A stretch of DNA of 64,000 nucleotides. Source: Paguma larvata. Its lineage: Eukaryota > Chordata > Mammalia > Carnivora > Viverridae. Below the pieces are notes generated by a model that saw only the letters and a program-made list of their open reading frames with translations, did not search any database and had not been told where the DNA came from. The position numbers were made by a program, and so were the translations under genes. This document shows positions 24,765 to 36,639 of the stretch, one piece after another. Each line of letters begins with the position of its first letter. The first letter of the stretch is position 1. The DNA lies in NCBI GenBank assembly GCA_030068075.1, contig CM057839.1, forward strand, positions 18,393,167 to 18,457,166, given 5' to 3'.

Positions 24765-25285
24765 AGCTCAGCACAAGCTGTTGAATGGATATCCTTCCTC
24801 CACTGAATGGCATTTGTGCGCATCAAAAATCAGTTATGCATAATTGTGTGGTTCTATTTTAGGATTTTCTAATCTATTCTACATGTTTATCCCTCTGCCT
24901 ATACCACACTCTCAATTACTGTAGCTACATAGTAAGCTTCATTATCAGGTAGATTGATTCCTCCCACTTTACTTTTCTTTTTTTCAAAATTGTTTTAGCT
25001 ATTTTAGTTCTGTGCCTTTCTGTATAAATTTTAGTAAAAGCTTGACTAAATCTACATAAATCTTATTAGTATTTTGATAAATTATGTTAACACTATAGAG
25101 TAATTTAGGTAAAACTGTAATCTGTACTATGTTAGTCTCTCATTCATGAACATGGTATATCTCTCCATTTATTTAGATTCTTTGATTTCTTTCATCAGCA
25201 TTTCAGCATATAGATCTTGTACATTTTTTGGTAAATTGATAGCTAAGTATTTCACTTTCTTTCTTTCTAGCCATTCTTCACATTC
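24765..25285 (-). mobile_element. LINE-1 ORF2 fragment, antisense, decayed
   Basis: Read on the plus strand it follows antisense L1 ORF2 text: 'gaatggcatttgtgcgcatc', 'aaaaatcagttatgcataatt', 'ccacactctcaattactgta', 'tgaacatggtatatctctcc', 'ttatttagattctttgattt', 'gatagctaagtatttcactt'. It is frame-broken with no usable reverse transcriptase frame. A SINE follows directly. Confidence 0.85.
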
Positions 25286-25289
25286 CCCA

Positions 25290-25457
25290 CACCTCTTTTT
25301 TGAGTGGGAGTGCAAAGAGAGGAAAGAGAGAATCTTAAACAGGCTCCATACTAATCACAAAGCCCAATGAAGGGCTGGATCTCACAACTCTGAAATCATG
25401 ACCTGAGTCATAATCAAGAGTCAGACAATTAACCAAATGAGCCACCCAGGAGCCACC
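25290..25457 (-). mobile_element. Degenerate CAN-SINE, antisense
   Basis: GA-rich body, 'cagacaattaaccaaatgag', and reverse head GAGCCACCCAGGAGCC. Diverged, with no clear TSD. It sits at the junction of two L1 fragments. Confidence 0.85.
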
Positions 25458-25479
25458 TCCAATGCCTCTTACTTTTTAT

Positions 25480-25985
25480 GAGGATGGATGGCAAATTACG
25501 CAATTATTACCCATAAAAATCATTCTACTGCGCTTAATGTAAACTTTTTGATTTGTATGTGTTCTAGTAAAATATATAAAATTCTTTGGTACATGTATTT
25601 TTAAGATACATATATGGTATTGTGCTATATACCTCATTCTCTTTTTTCTTCATTCTAACTTCTTTTTAAAGTCTATCCATGTCACTATGTATGTATCCTA
25701 GTGATCCTAGTGAATTATTCCTAATGATGCATAATGTATTTTCTATACACTGTCCTTACCTTCTCCTCAATCACAGACACCCAGACTGTCTCAATTCCCA
25801 GCTATTACAACAAACACTTTCATTAGCATGCTTCCACATGTGCCTAAATAGTCTCCAAAAATTTTTCCAATATACACAACCACTAGAAGGATCCGAGAGA
25901 CAAGAGAAAGAACATATATCTTAACTATTGTCAAATTGCTTTCCAGAATAGCTGTACCAGTGTAGACTAGCAACTGTTAAATATA
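25480..25985 (-). mobile_element. L1M-type 3' region, antisense
   Basis: Fits the antisense L1 3'-end text: 'tccatgtcactatgtatgta', 'taatgatgcataatgtattt', 'ctattacaacaaacactttc', 'tcaaattgctttccagaata', 'gctgtaccagtgtagacta'. Old and non-coding. Confidence 0.65.
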
Positions 25986-26678
25986 TCCTTAATTTGCATT
26001 CAAAAACATGATCTCATTAAAATAACAAATACACAAAATATATTGAGTAAGAGTTGCCAAATACATAGATAATTTAATTTAAACCTACTTTGAAGATTTG
26101 CAATAAAAACAAATTAAGCAGCTGGCCTAGATCATCCTAAAGTATTGCCCTGGGACTACCATGAGAAAGTAAGCATGTCAAACCCAGATTTTAAAAATTA
26201 AAACATAAACGCAGCATGTACTGTTCCTTCTCGAGCCAGTGGATTGGACACTTTGCCCCATTCCTTGGACCCTTTTCCCAAATCATACTTTCCAGAGACC
26301 ATAAGTACCCATCGTTCTCCAGACTGTGTTTTCTCATGTAGACAGGAAACCCTCCTCTAAGATGCCTTGTAGACAAAAAATAGTATTTCACACTTTCAGC
26401 AGAGGAAATGCAACTATCAGATAGTTATGTGATTTTATGGAACAATGATTAGCAACATTTAGACCAAAATAAAAATTATCTTAATAGACAGAGGCCTTTA
26501 AAGTAGTTCAATTAAATCTTAGATTAAATTCTTATCATATTCAACCAACCACAAAACCTTTCACATTGCTCTGAAGTCTAGATGCATTTATTTTTCCATG
26601 CTGTTGAGAAAGGACCAATTTGAAGTTAGTGATTCTATCCAATAACTCGCAAATGCATAATCTAAAGGCTTGGCTGTG
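25986..26678. other. Unassigned stretch
   Basis: No gene or named repeat recognised. A 66-residue minus frame at 26191-26391 has no family that I know. Confidence 0.5.
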
Positions 26679-26799
26679 TGGGCGCCTGGCTGGCTCGGTC
26701 AGCAGAGCACGCGACTCTTGACCTAGGGGTCGTAAGTTCAAGCCCCACACTGGGTGTAGAGATTACTTAAAAAAAATAAAATCTTAAAAAAAAAAAAGA
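26679..26799 (+). mobile_element. Short CAN-SINE of the older carnivore type, sense
   Basis: Only about 120 bp: head GGGCGCCTGGCTGGCTCGGT, B-box GTAAGTTCAAGCCCCAC, then TGGGTGTAGAGATTACTTAA and an A-rich tail, with no (CT)n body. This is a different subfamily from the long cat-type SINEs. A relative in antisense lies at 36281-36388. Confidence 0.93.
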
Positions 26800-27350
26800 T
26801 ATGCCAATATAAACAGCAAACCTCCCTGAAGGTGATCAGAATGAATCAGTGATATCAAAACTTGAAAGCCTTTTGTATGTGAAGATAGTCTCATTTTGGA
26901 GAGGGACAGTAAGAAGATTAAGGCTTTTGTTAAGTCAATGAATAATGTGCCATGGATTCTGTCCGTTGCTTTATTCTGTGAGTGAAACCTTAGATTTCTG
27001 TGTGCCCACTAGTTTCTACTACAGTGAGAGTCAAAACATTACAACTTAATACCATTTAGTGAAAGTTGAAAATTCCTTTGACTACCATCTGAGCAGCAGA
27101 TAACCCTGCTTTAAAATGTACTATTATTATTATTCACCAAATAATTGTTCTCATTGCTTGTCTCTACCAATATAGAAAGCATGATTGGCCAGAACCCCAA
27201 GCACTTGCAATATGACTCTTAGCAACCCCATCCGGTGTGGGAATCCAAGGAGTGATCTAGGAGTTTGGATCACAAGGCCGTTCTGCTGCGTGGCCACGAC
27301 AGCACTTCGGATAATGTGACAACTGACTTTAGACAACTCCCCATAAAACA
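26800..27350. other. Unassigned stretch
   Basis: Unique-looking sequence with no coding or splice signal that I can defend. Confidence 0.5.
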
Positions 27351-27358
27351 CGTGCAAA

Positions 27359-27585
27359 GGGGCGCCTGGGTGGCTCAGTCGGTTAAGCGGCCGACTTTGG
27401 CTCAGGTCATGATCTCGCAGTCTGTGAGTTCGAGCCCCGCGTCTGGCTCTGTGCTGCCAGCTCGGAGCCTGGAGCCTGCTGGGGATTCTGGGTCTCCCTC
27501 TCTCTCTGCCCTTCCCCTGCTCATGCTCTGTCTCTATGTCTCTCAAAAATAAATAAACGTTAAAAAAAAAATTTAAAAAAAAAAA
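27359..27585 (+). mobile_element. Feliform CAN-SINE, sense, young
   Basis: GGGGCGCCTGGGTGGCTCAG head with CpGs largely intact, (CT) body, AAAAATAAATAAACGTTAAA tail. TSD CGTGCAAA is at 27351-27358 and 27586-27593. The long open frames on both strands (27151-27552) come from this SINE. Confidence 0.97.
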
Positions 27586-27667
27586 CGTGCAAAAACACCA
27601 TTGGATAATTTCTGCCCTGAAATTTTTTGCTGCTTATCAAATATTGGGAAAAATATACACCATGAAT

Positions 27668-27880
27668 AAAGGAAGAAGAAGAGCTAACATATACTGAGTG
27701 CTTATATACCCGCCACCATGCTAGTTACTTTATAAGGATTACTTCACGCAATCCTCATTCACTGCAGCCTAGAAGAAGGTACTACTATTATCCCATTCTA
27801 CAAGCAAAGAACTTGAGGCACCACTAGCAAATCTTGAGACAGGATTCAAACCTAGACTGTCCAAATTTAAAACCGCTGTC
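27668..27880 (-). mobile_element. MIR SINE, antisense
   Basis: 'acatatactgagtgcttata', 'ccaccatgctagttacttta', 'cacgcaatcctcattcactg', 'ttatcccattctacaagcaa', 'gattcaaacctagactgtcc' run in MIR reverse-complement order, near full length. Confidence 0.88.
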
Positions 27881-27988
27881 AGGAAACTCTTAAACATATT
27901 CCCTGTCCAATCGCAACAAATATTTTGCCACAAGGAAGACCAATGTTTGCTCTATTATGTAGTACCTTCAGTTTATTCCTACTGACAG

Positions 27989-28009
27989 AAAAAAAAAAAA
28001 AAAAAAAAA
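27989..28009 (+). repeat. A21 homopolymer
   Basis: Twenty-one A in a row. I find no SINE or retrocopy immediately upstream, so its source is unclear. Confidence 0.9.
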
Positions 28010-29319
28010 CCAAGAATAGGTTTCATAAATTAACATTCAAGTCAACTTTATACCCAGAGGAGATGGAGTCAAGCAAATGGTACAAGATAACAGTGTCCTT
28101 TAAGGTGCAAAAGTTCAATTATCTTTGTTTATACGAAAGTTAGCCTCCAGGCAGAATCGCCCTGGAATAAAAGGAGCAGCATAGCTATCCAACAATTACC
28201 CTTTATTTACTATTATGACTCCCTGGATCTTGAGATGCCATTTCAAGCCCTTTGCCTTCTGCATAAAAGCTATAGCATGTATATTACATTTATTGCTAGA
28301 TACATTTTATGCTAAAAGCATGGAGATATGCATGGATAATTCCCCATCATGAACAGCTACATTGAAAAATGCCCATAAAATTTAAGTTCTCTATTTGTCT
28401 GAGGAAAGAGAGGTATCTTATTTTCTATTATATTTTACCACTTTACCAATTAAATATTATGGATGATGGTTTAATATTTTCATCTTAATCTTCTTTTTTC
28501 CCCAAGGCCATAGAAACAAAAACTATTAAAAATGCTTCCATATTTCTAATAAACTATGTTTCGTAATTTATAATGAACTATTACGCTATTTAAAAATTCT
28601 AAATTTGGCAATAATGCCAGTTACATAAACTGCAAGTATTTCTAATTAAATAAGAGATGATATAATAAGATTATTGAAATGATTGATAACTATTGATAGT
28701 GCTTGGTTAACAGAACTTAGTTCATTTTTGATTCATATAAAAATGGTAAATGGCAATGGACTATTAAATTATGAGAATTACCACCAAGGCTTCAAAATTG
28801 GGTCCCAAGAGTCTTAAATTCATCATTGAGCCTTATTTGCTAAATGGGTTATTGACTAATAAAGAATTTTGTTTTCAATTGTATGTAACCAAGTTATATC
28901 TTGTATAATGAAAATAAGTTTAAAATAAATTTCTCATGTACAAACTCATGATTTTGACCATAATTACTATTATGCACCTTTATTCAACATTGTCTTATAA
29001 CATGCTTTCTCCCATCAATGCTCAAAGTTTATTGACAAATTTCAAGCAACTCAATTTTATTTATCTGTGTGTTACTTCTTTATAATGCCCTTCAACTTTT
29101 AAAGTATGGTAAATATTGATAATATGATTCATTCAGTAGAATCAGGAGTTATTCTATCCAAATTATTGTTATTTTCATACTTCCACATGTGGTATGATTA
29201 TAGAAACACCATCTCTACCACTTTATGGAGCCAGATCCTAGGAAGCAATTGGAAATCCCCAGGCTCTTCCAGACCATTGCTGTTTTAGTCCTGTGTCACA
29301 GATCGGCCTCCTCCAATAC
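28010..29319. other. Very AT-rich unassigned stretch
   Basis: About 1.3 kb of strongly AT-rich DNA without a recognised repeat or gene. Absence of old repeats over this length is mildly notable. Confidence 0.5.
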
Positions 29320-29331
29320 GTTTATGGCACA

Positions 29332-29548
29332 GGGGTGCCTGTGTGGCTCAGTTGATTGAGCATCTGACTTTGGCTCAGGTCATGATCTCACAGCTTGTGA
29401 GTTCAAGCCCTGCATCCGGTTCTGTGCTGACAGCTCCGAGGCTAGAGTCTGCTTTGGATTCTGTGTTCCTCTCTCTCTTCCCCTCTCCTGCGCGCTCTCT
29501 CTCTCTCGCTCAAAAATAAATAAAACATTAAAAAAATTAAAATACATA
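29332..29548 (+). mobile_element. Feliform CAN-SINE, sense
   Basis: Head GGGGTGCCTGTGTGGCTCAG, (CT) body with CGCGCTCTC, and AAAATAAATAAAACATTAAA tail. A perfect 11 bp TSD TTTATGGCACA is at 29321-29331 and 29549-29559. Confidence 0.97.
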
Positions 29549-29559
29549 TTTATGGCACA

Positions 29560-30019
29560 AATTGTGGTGATGACTTCATCACCACATAAGATATACTTAT
29601 CTCCAATCTCATCAAGCTATATATATTACATTAAGTATGTACAGCTTTTTGTGTGGCTCTTACCTCCTAAGATGGTTTTAAAAACAAAACAAAAAGATTA
29701 GCCTCTATCAGATAATCAGCGAATGCCCTGTCACACCTGCCAACGTCCCTCTTCCAAGGAGAACTTGAGAAACAGATGATAGTTTCTCTCCAACTCTCCC
29801 AGCGGGCATGGCCTCAGAGCTGCGCCCGGTGGAGAGCATCCTGCCTCAGCACCTCTAACTCGTCTCCGTGACTCGCCAGGCACTCGCCCCACAGACATAT
29901 CCTTGGTGTGGTTTCCTACCATCAGCCCCCTCTTGGCCTCAATCCCCTTCCCATCATGCCCAGGGCCCCTGATGATCATAATGTAGCCAGAAGCTGACCT
30001 TTTCTGACCACGTGTACTG
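29560..30019. other. Unassigned stretch with a GC-richer half
   Basis: Positions 29700-30000 are GC- and CpG-richer than the flanks. The 82-residue minus frame at 29731-29979 shows no family that I recognise. It may belong to the body of the L2 that follows. Confidence 0.4.
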
Positions 30020-30600
30020 CCAGCACTGGGTCTAAGTCACCATGATGCCTCTTCTGGATTATTTTAATAACCTCTTTACTGGCTTCCTAGGTCCGCCCAC
30101 GCCCCGCTACAAGCTAGGTGTGTGTGCCCCTCAACAACTAGACCGAGTAACTGTTTTCAAATCAAGCCACACCTATGGCAAAAACTTCCTTTTCAGAACA
30201 AAAGCCTAAGGCGCTCTTACATGCATCTATGCCTGTCACCTCTGTGATAGCCTTTCCCACCACCCCCCATCCGCATATCCACCTCCTTCACTTTCACAAA
30301 CCTTTGCTCCAATGTCAACTCTTCCCCGGCCATCCGGTTTAAACCTGCAGTCCTCCGGGACTGTCACTCTGCCTCCCTGTGCTCTATGCTACAGTTTCCC
30401 AAAGCATCTAATCCACCCTAATGTATTTATACCTGTATATATTCATTTATTTTCTACTTTCCCCTGGCTGAAACCCACAGCGTGAGAACAAGGATTTTTG
30501 TTTCATTCACTGAAGTCCACCAAGCTCTTAAAACAATGCGGTCACACAGAGGCTGCCCCATGAATGTTTGCCGAATGGATGAATGATTCTCCTATTACCT
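30020..30600 (+). mobile_element. LINE L2 3' end, sense
   Basis: L2 order: 'tttataataacc'-like text, 'ccatccggtttaaacctgca', 'gtatatattcatttattttc', 'gtgagaacaaggatttttgt', 'tttcattcactgaagtccac', ending 'gaatgtttgccgaatggatgaatg' (abridged) with the terminal TGAATGA-type repeat. A decayed 3' fragment. Confidence 0.78.
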
Positions 30601-30995
30601 GTTCTCAACCACAGACCCCACTGCTCACACCTTCTCCGGAAGCAAAAACTAGGCAGGGCTAAAAACGAAAACAGCGGTACCATCAAGCACCATGGCTTCG
30701 CTATTAATTAGTTGCCTCCCATGTCAGCCCTCCAACCGAACTTCAGTTCCTTTCCTTTCCCACTTCCCACAGCAGCTATTTCAGAATGTCGCCACCACAC
30801 GCACACGTGCTAGCCCACCTCGCGCCATCCCACGGAGCTGCAGCGGCACCCTCTGTCCCTAAGCTCCCTGCCATCAAGGGCGATCGCCCCGCAAAACTGG
30901 GGCTTTAACAACAAGGCAGAGGGACAATAATTATATCTCAATAAAGCTAGGAAAGAATGTTAATAAAAAGATTTTTTTAATTAAAATCTAGTACC
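30601..30995. other. GC-richer unassigned stretch
   Basis: Includes GCCACCACACGCACACGTGC and GGGCGATCGCCCCG. The CpG content is above background, but I find no gene or CpG-island-scale structure. Confidence 0.45.
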
Positions 30996-30999
30996 TTGG

Positions 31000-31145
31000 G
31001 GCACCTCGGTTGCTCAGTCAGTTGAGCGTCCAACTCTTGACTTTGGCTCAGGTCATGATTCGAGGGTGGTGGGATCAAGCCCTGCATCGGTGTGGAGCAT
31101 GCTTAAGATTTCTCTCTCTCTCTCTCTGCCCCTCCCCCTAGCTCA

Positions 31146-31213
<68 letters not shown>

Positions 31214-31222
31214 AAAAAATAA
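31000..31222 (+). mobile_element. CAN-SINE with expanded CT/TA tract, sense
   Basis: Head GGGGCACCTCGGTTGCTCAG, 'cttgactttggctcaggtca', (CT)n, then a compound (TC)n(TA)n tract replacing the usual body-tail junction, then AAAATAAAAAAATAAAG. Confidence 0.92.
31151..31208 (+). repeat. Compound microsatellite (TC)15(TA)14
   Basis: Pure TC from about 31151 to 31180 runs straight into pure TA to about 31208, inside the SINE 3' part. Likely hypervariable. Confidence 0.97.
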
Positions 31223-31955
31223 AGTCCTCAGTTTAAATCACACTCAGAGCCATATGACAGTTATTTAATATTACCATTCTTATATAATAAATAAAAAGAA
31301 CTAGAAGATACATTACGTCGCCACTTGAAGAAGAGAGGAGAATGTCACACGAGGACATGGGAGATAGAGAGGCCAAAGAGAACGACGTGAGGATGGTAGC
31401 CTCGTGGACTGAGGGTAGACGCAGAGTTGAAAACAATATTTGGAAGTATAGAAATTAATGTTCAATTTATGATTATTTATAATTTTTAGATTTTATCTTC
31501 CTTTTTCACCACCATCTCACAAAACTGATCTTATACATACACGCATTAATGTGTATACATGTATGTGTGTAAGTATGGAACTGGTTATTAAAAACACTTT
31601 TTTTCACACTGAATTAATATGATAGGAAAGAGGCAAAAGCAAATGAAGAGAGGCAGGGGCAAGCACGTGACCGGAAGCCGTGAGAATGTGCAGGACGCTT
31701 GGGAAGAGCCTGGACTTTTCCAGAATATGGAAAGACATTTGAATTATTTTAGCTAAAACTTTAAGATCCAAATGGATATCTGTACCTTAAAAAAAAAATC
31801 TCGTTTTTGATATCTAAAAAAAAAATCTTAAATACATACAAAACACTAACAACAATGTATATATCCTCAAAGTATGTATATAGGTTCTTGGGACATATTC
31901 CTAAAGGAAAATAAAACACACGCTCATCAAGCACTGTTTATGAAAAAACATTCAG
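31223..31955. other. Unassigned AT-rich stretch
   Basis: No gene or named repeat seen. Confidence 0.5.
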
Positions 31956-31959
31956 ACTC

Positions 31960-32580
31960 CCTAGTCAGGGAAGTGTGCATTTTGGAAACAAGGTGCCATT
32001 TCATATCTATCAGTTCAACAAATCTCTCAAAATTCTGACAATACTCAAGGCTGGGAAGGAAGTAGAACAGTGCACACAGCACAGCCACCGCCTATGGGAG
32101 CTTCAGTGGGAGCAGCCCGTCGGAAGAGCAATTCAGCGACACGCAGTGAAGCCGACGAGACACATGGCTAGGAAGCCCCGTCTCACTGTGTAGGAACCCC
32201 ACACAAGGGCACTTGAACAAGAATGGTCACTAAAGCAGGAGATGTACAAAAATAAGTTGGAAATTACTGAGGTGTCCATCAAAAGGAGAATGAACAAATG
32301 TCATGTATCTACAAAAGAAAATCCTCAGGGGCACCTGGGTGGCTCAGTCGGTTAAGCATCGACTCTTGATCTCAGCTTAGGTCTTGATCTCAGAGCCATG
32401 AGCTCAGCCCAGCACTGGGCATGAAGCCTACTTTAAAAAAAAATGTTATAAATCATGAATAAGATGAATAAGAGATAGACAGAGGGACAGATAAATCTCA
32501 AAAACACAGCTAGTCATAAGTTCCCACATGTCCTGTCCTTTACTTAACACATACGTAGCTTTTAAGAATCATCCCTTGCG
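31960..32580 (+). mobile_element. L1M-type LINE-1 3' fragment, sense, split by a SINE
   Basis: L1 3'-region text in order: 'ccatttcatatctatcagtt', 'tctcaaaattctgacaatac', 'gggaggcttcagtggg'-type middle, 'gaggtgtccatcaaaaggag', 'aatgaacaaatgtcatgtat', then the SINE at 32327-32435, then 'gataaatctcaaaaacacag'. The SINE therefore landed in an existing L1. Confidence 0.72.
32327..32435 (+). mobile_element. Short CAN-SINE inserted in L1, sense
   Basis: GGGGCACCTGGGTGGCTCAG head, 'cactgggcatgaagcctact', then A-rich tail, without a CT body. This is the older short type. Confidence 0.93.
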
Positions 32581-35500
32581 ATCCCATATGCAAAAGTAAG
32601 ATTAAACTAATATGAAGATAACAAAATTATAAAGAAATTACCCTCAAGAAAATAAATCTGCGGTTTTCACAATGAAAAGATTTAACTTAAAAAGCATTTA
32701 ATATAAAATAAAGAAAGAATTGTTTCACCGACTATAAGCAGGTGACTGTGCTTTCTAGGTGAGAATACCACGGTGTCAGGTGATATTATCTCACCTGTCA
32801 GTCAGACTTAAGACAACGAAAAGTTTACTTTTTCAAGTTTAAAAAATAAATTTGCAAAGTAATCCTCATCTTAGGTCTATAGTTAATATTATTTCCACCA
32901 TCGATAATGTTTCATGCAAAGCAGGCTTCACTTTGAGCTGAAAAAGTAATTTAAGCTCTTACAACTTTTATCTAGAATATGGGAAAATTACCCATTTTCA
33001 GAATTAACAGCGGCCTGCTGACACAGATTCGACAGAAATAATTTTTTAACATTTCTGAGATAAAGGACAGTTGGATAAAGGCCAACTGCATGATAGCTGC
33101 TGTATGAGATAACACACTAGACCACGGACTGCTTCAAACTGAAAAGGAAAAACAGCGCGATCACATTCAGAATGCCATCGACGGCGACACTATAATGTGC
33201 CCCCTTTCTAGTTCATAAACGCAACAGACAGATGTTGCCATATTAGAAGTCTTAAGGAATCAATAAAAGGTTTAGACACCGAGAACCCCAGCACCCAATA
33301 GGGCTGGCACCTAGTAGGTGCTCTACTGCTACCGCAAATCATCAAGAGGGGAATCCATGAAAGAAAGAAAGGAGCAAGGGAGGGATTCGGTCATTTTACT
33401 TCAGAGCCATCCTCTTGCTAAGTACTGCTCATTCATTCATTTATTCATGCAGTTCAGTTCATTGTATTTACTAGCAGCTGGAGATTGAGAAAAACACCCC
33501 CCCACCCCCACCCTGCAACGCTGCCAGCCCAAGGCTATCTGTTCTCTTACATTGAACTTTTGATCAGGTAACTCTCGGTGCTAAAAACGGTATTACTCCT
33601 TCATCCTTCCACACAATGCTCTTCCAAGGAATAGTTTTAAATATTACCCACCTTAGTGAAGCACAGCTGAAGTGAATAAAATAAGATTAATGTACCTCAT
33701 GCTGAATAATATTTATATAAATCTATTCACTCTCTTATACACTAATCTATTCAAATATTCACTATATCTTTGTGCCTTTGACTATATACAGGTGCCTTTG
33801 ATTTTATATTAGTTTTACAGTAGCTATACACCAGCTAAACATTTTACAGTAGCTAGTATCTGTTAGTGTAAAGGAGAAAAATCCATTAATTACATTCTCA
33901 TTCTTAATTCACCTACTTTTTAAAATAAGATATTTAATTTTGAACATATTCATATATTTCATTAAAAATAAGAATGTATTTTTTATTAAATTCCTAATTC
34001 TAACATTTCAAAACACAAGGACAAGCCTGCCAATCTTTCAAGTACTTACGATCAAGAAATGAAAATTTAAACAGCCAAGAGAATGAAATCATAAATAAAA
34101 ATGCTAAAACTTTCCTGTTCTATCACTTATCAATCTTTTGCAATAATGTACACTTTTAAAATGCCATATATAAAACTGAAAACCTCTGGAATATAGACTT
34201 GGTATCTACCATATATTTCAGAAATACATGAGCAACTGGAAGATAAGAAAAATAGGGAAAGGTACAACTCAAAGAAAAGACGTAGCTTTTTAACCTTATC
34301 TTCCCAACGTTTTGACAAAACAAGTTTCCAATGGCGTTCTCCCAAATATTCCTTCCTTTTATTTTTTTCCCTTCCTTTTAATTTTTGAAAGTGATGTTCG
34401 CGAATTTATTTTAAATCAAAAAACTAAACTACATTGTCTTATTTGAGTGGAGATTTAAAAACTGCCAAATTTGAAAGCTGGATAAGAGTTGCTCTTTTAC
34501 AGTAGATGATATGTTCTCTGTCAACTTCCTCTGTATCTTCATGAATCACACCATACTTTACTGTATAAACAAATAAAACATTATAAAAAGTATTTCCAAA
34601 ATATTTTTAAAGCCAGCAATCCCACACTCACTGTAAAAGAGCAAAAGGGAAAAAAAAAACTCCTTTGCATTATGTCAGGCTGTTCTGCTTCCTTCCCATG
34701 CTGTTCCGGACATCATGAAGCCCCTGAGCATGAAGAGCAGTTACTGTCGGCACCGCGATACAGCCCGTGCCCCTCTCTGCAAACAGCACCACTTATTCAC
34801 AAACAGCAACAGACACAGAGATATCAGCTCATTCCTTTGAGCCTATAAAATGCTCCATTTGGTATGAATGACTACACTTAGGATACAGTGAACCACCAGG
34901 TCATAATTATGGATCTTCCAAAAACAGATCATCGTTTTGTTGTTTGTTTATTTTAAGGAACTCTGACTGAAATGAACATGAATAAATTCCATAAAAGAAA
35001 AACAGAAGAGTCATCCCAGTAGGCAGATTCCAAATGCACTGGTATGTAGCTTCCAATGCTGAATTCCAGGTCTGAACGTGGACTGTGTACAGGATAACCT
35101 TGACTTCCAGCACCAGTTGCCAGCACTGGTTTTTCCCTCCCCTTCAAAGGTCCTTCATCTCACAGTAAGGTAGGTGCCCACTACATGCATACACCCAAGC
35201 GATCATTCCCATTGGACATATCCAAAGGGTTGCTTCAAAAACAGGCTTCCATGGGATTCTATAAAAGCTAGGAGAGAAAGGACCATATTACAGTCTTTTA
35301 AAACCCAGAATACCCCTTAAAAAACAAGTTAACACTGTTGGGGTAGAAGATATAAATGAAATATTTAAAAATCAAAATACCAAATACATAGCAAATCTAC
35401 TTACATTATTTGAGAAGCAAACTGATTTCCCCGTTAAATTTCTCTCAGGCAGTCAGTTTTCCCAATAAAATGTGTTGGCTTCTTTCTTCTTAGGGAAATA

Positions 35501-35890
35501 AGACTTTGAATTGTTTTCAGATATTCTGATGGCACAGCAACTAGTAGTAGGCATTTTACTTACGGATAAAGTCACCTGCTCAATTACGGTACAGTAAATG
35601 TGATTTCTCAAATTGCTTTTAGCATGTATATTTAAGCTTGTTTTTATGGACATAAGCCTAAAGCTATTTACCCTATTTATTAAATTAAAAGCAGTCTTTC
35701 TTCTTACAAGAGAATGTATTCCAGTGAAGTTAGCCTTTAAGCAAATTTCTTCTAAATTTGTCTTGCCTTCTCCTGATTTCTGAATAAAACTTGACATTCC
35801 ACAAAGGGAGAAAACGACAACATATAACAAGTTATATTTAAGAAAGCTCCTACCATTTTCATTTTTTATGATTAATATTTAAGTAAACAG
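32581..35890. other. Long unassigned stretch
   Basis: About 3.3 kb with no SINE or named repeat beyond a possible L2/MIR scrap at 33290-33330 (GCACCTAGTAGGTGCTC) and an ATTC-rich patch at 33430-33450. Short minus-strand frames (34130-34345, 34907-35147, 35453-35830, the last 125 residues) have no recognisable domain or splice support. Confidence 0.5.
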
Positions 35891-35899
35891 CAAAACTCA

Positions 35900-36058
35900 G
35901 GGGCACTTGGGTGGCTCAGTCAGTTAAGCGTCCAACTTCAGTTCAGGTCACAATCCCACAGCTTGTGAGTTTGAGCCCCGCGTGGCACTCTGTGCTGACA
36001 GCCCAGAGCCTGGGGCCTGTTTTGGATTCTGTGTCTCCATCTCTTCCCCCTCCCCAGG
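35900..36058 (+). mobile_element. CAN-SINE lacking its 3' tail, sense
   Basis: Head GGGCACTTGGGTGGCTCAG through the CT body (TCTTCCCCCTCCCCAGG), then stops with no A-rich tail. AAAACTCA flanks it at 35892-35899 and 36059-36066, so the truncated element still appears bounded by a TSD. Confidence 0.9.
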
Positions 36059-36280
36059 AAAACTCAACCTATTGAATATAACACAATTTATCAAAGAGAA
36101 AATTTTTTCAAGGTAGATAAAATTACCTGAGACTCTGGTAGAGACAATCCCATGTATTTCTACTTCTTAGTTGTCACCAAACTTTAGCAATATCACCAAA
36201 ATTTTTCAGCAGCCTGAACTCATCTTAAAAGTCTGAATAGTTCAGGTTTGTTTTTTCCCAATCATTTGAACCTAATATAT

Positions 36281-36388
36281 TCTATCTTTTTTTTTTTAAA
36301 GTAGTCTCCACACCCAACATGGGGCTTGAACTCACAACCCTGAGATCAAGAGTTGCATGCTCTACCAACTGAGCCAGCCAGGCACCCC
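36281..36388 (-). mobile_element. Short CAN-SINE of the older carnivore type, antisense
   Basis: T-run, 'agtagtctccacacccaaca', GGGGCTTGAACTCACAACCC, 'ccaactgagccagccaggca' and CCCC. Same short subfamily as 26679-26799. Confidence 0.92.
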
Positions 36389-36639
36389 ATGACGTATTGT
36401 ATCTTGATCAATTTATCCAACAATGTGTAAAAGGTTTGTTAAGATACCTTTGAAGGCAGGAGAAAATGTTCCACATTCACTGAGTGCCAATATATTAGCA
36501 ACGATAGCACTTTCTTTCACTTCTGTCGTTCCCTCTGCTATCCAAAAAAGTCAGTTTCATTGGTCATGATCTTCTTCACCCATATATTCTTATTTGAAGG
36601 GATTTAGTTTTGACATTAAAAGATGAGAAATCATTATGA

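Noticed and set aside
35453..35830. 125-residue minus-strand frame as a small gene
   Set aside because: No domain, no splice or promoter support, AT-rich composition; a chance frame is likely in 64 kb.
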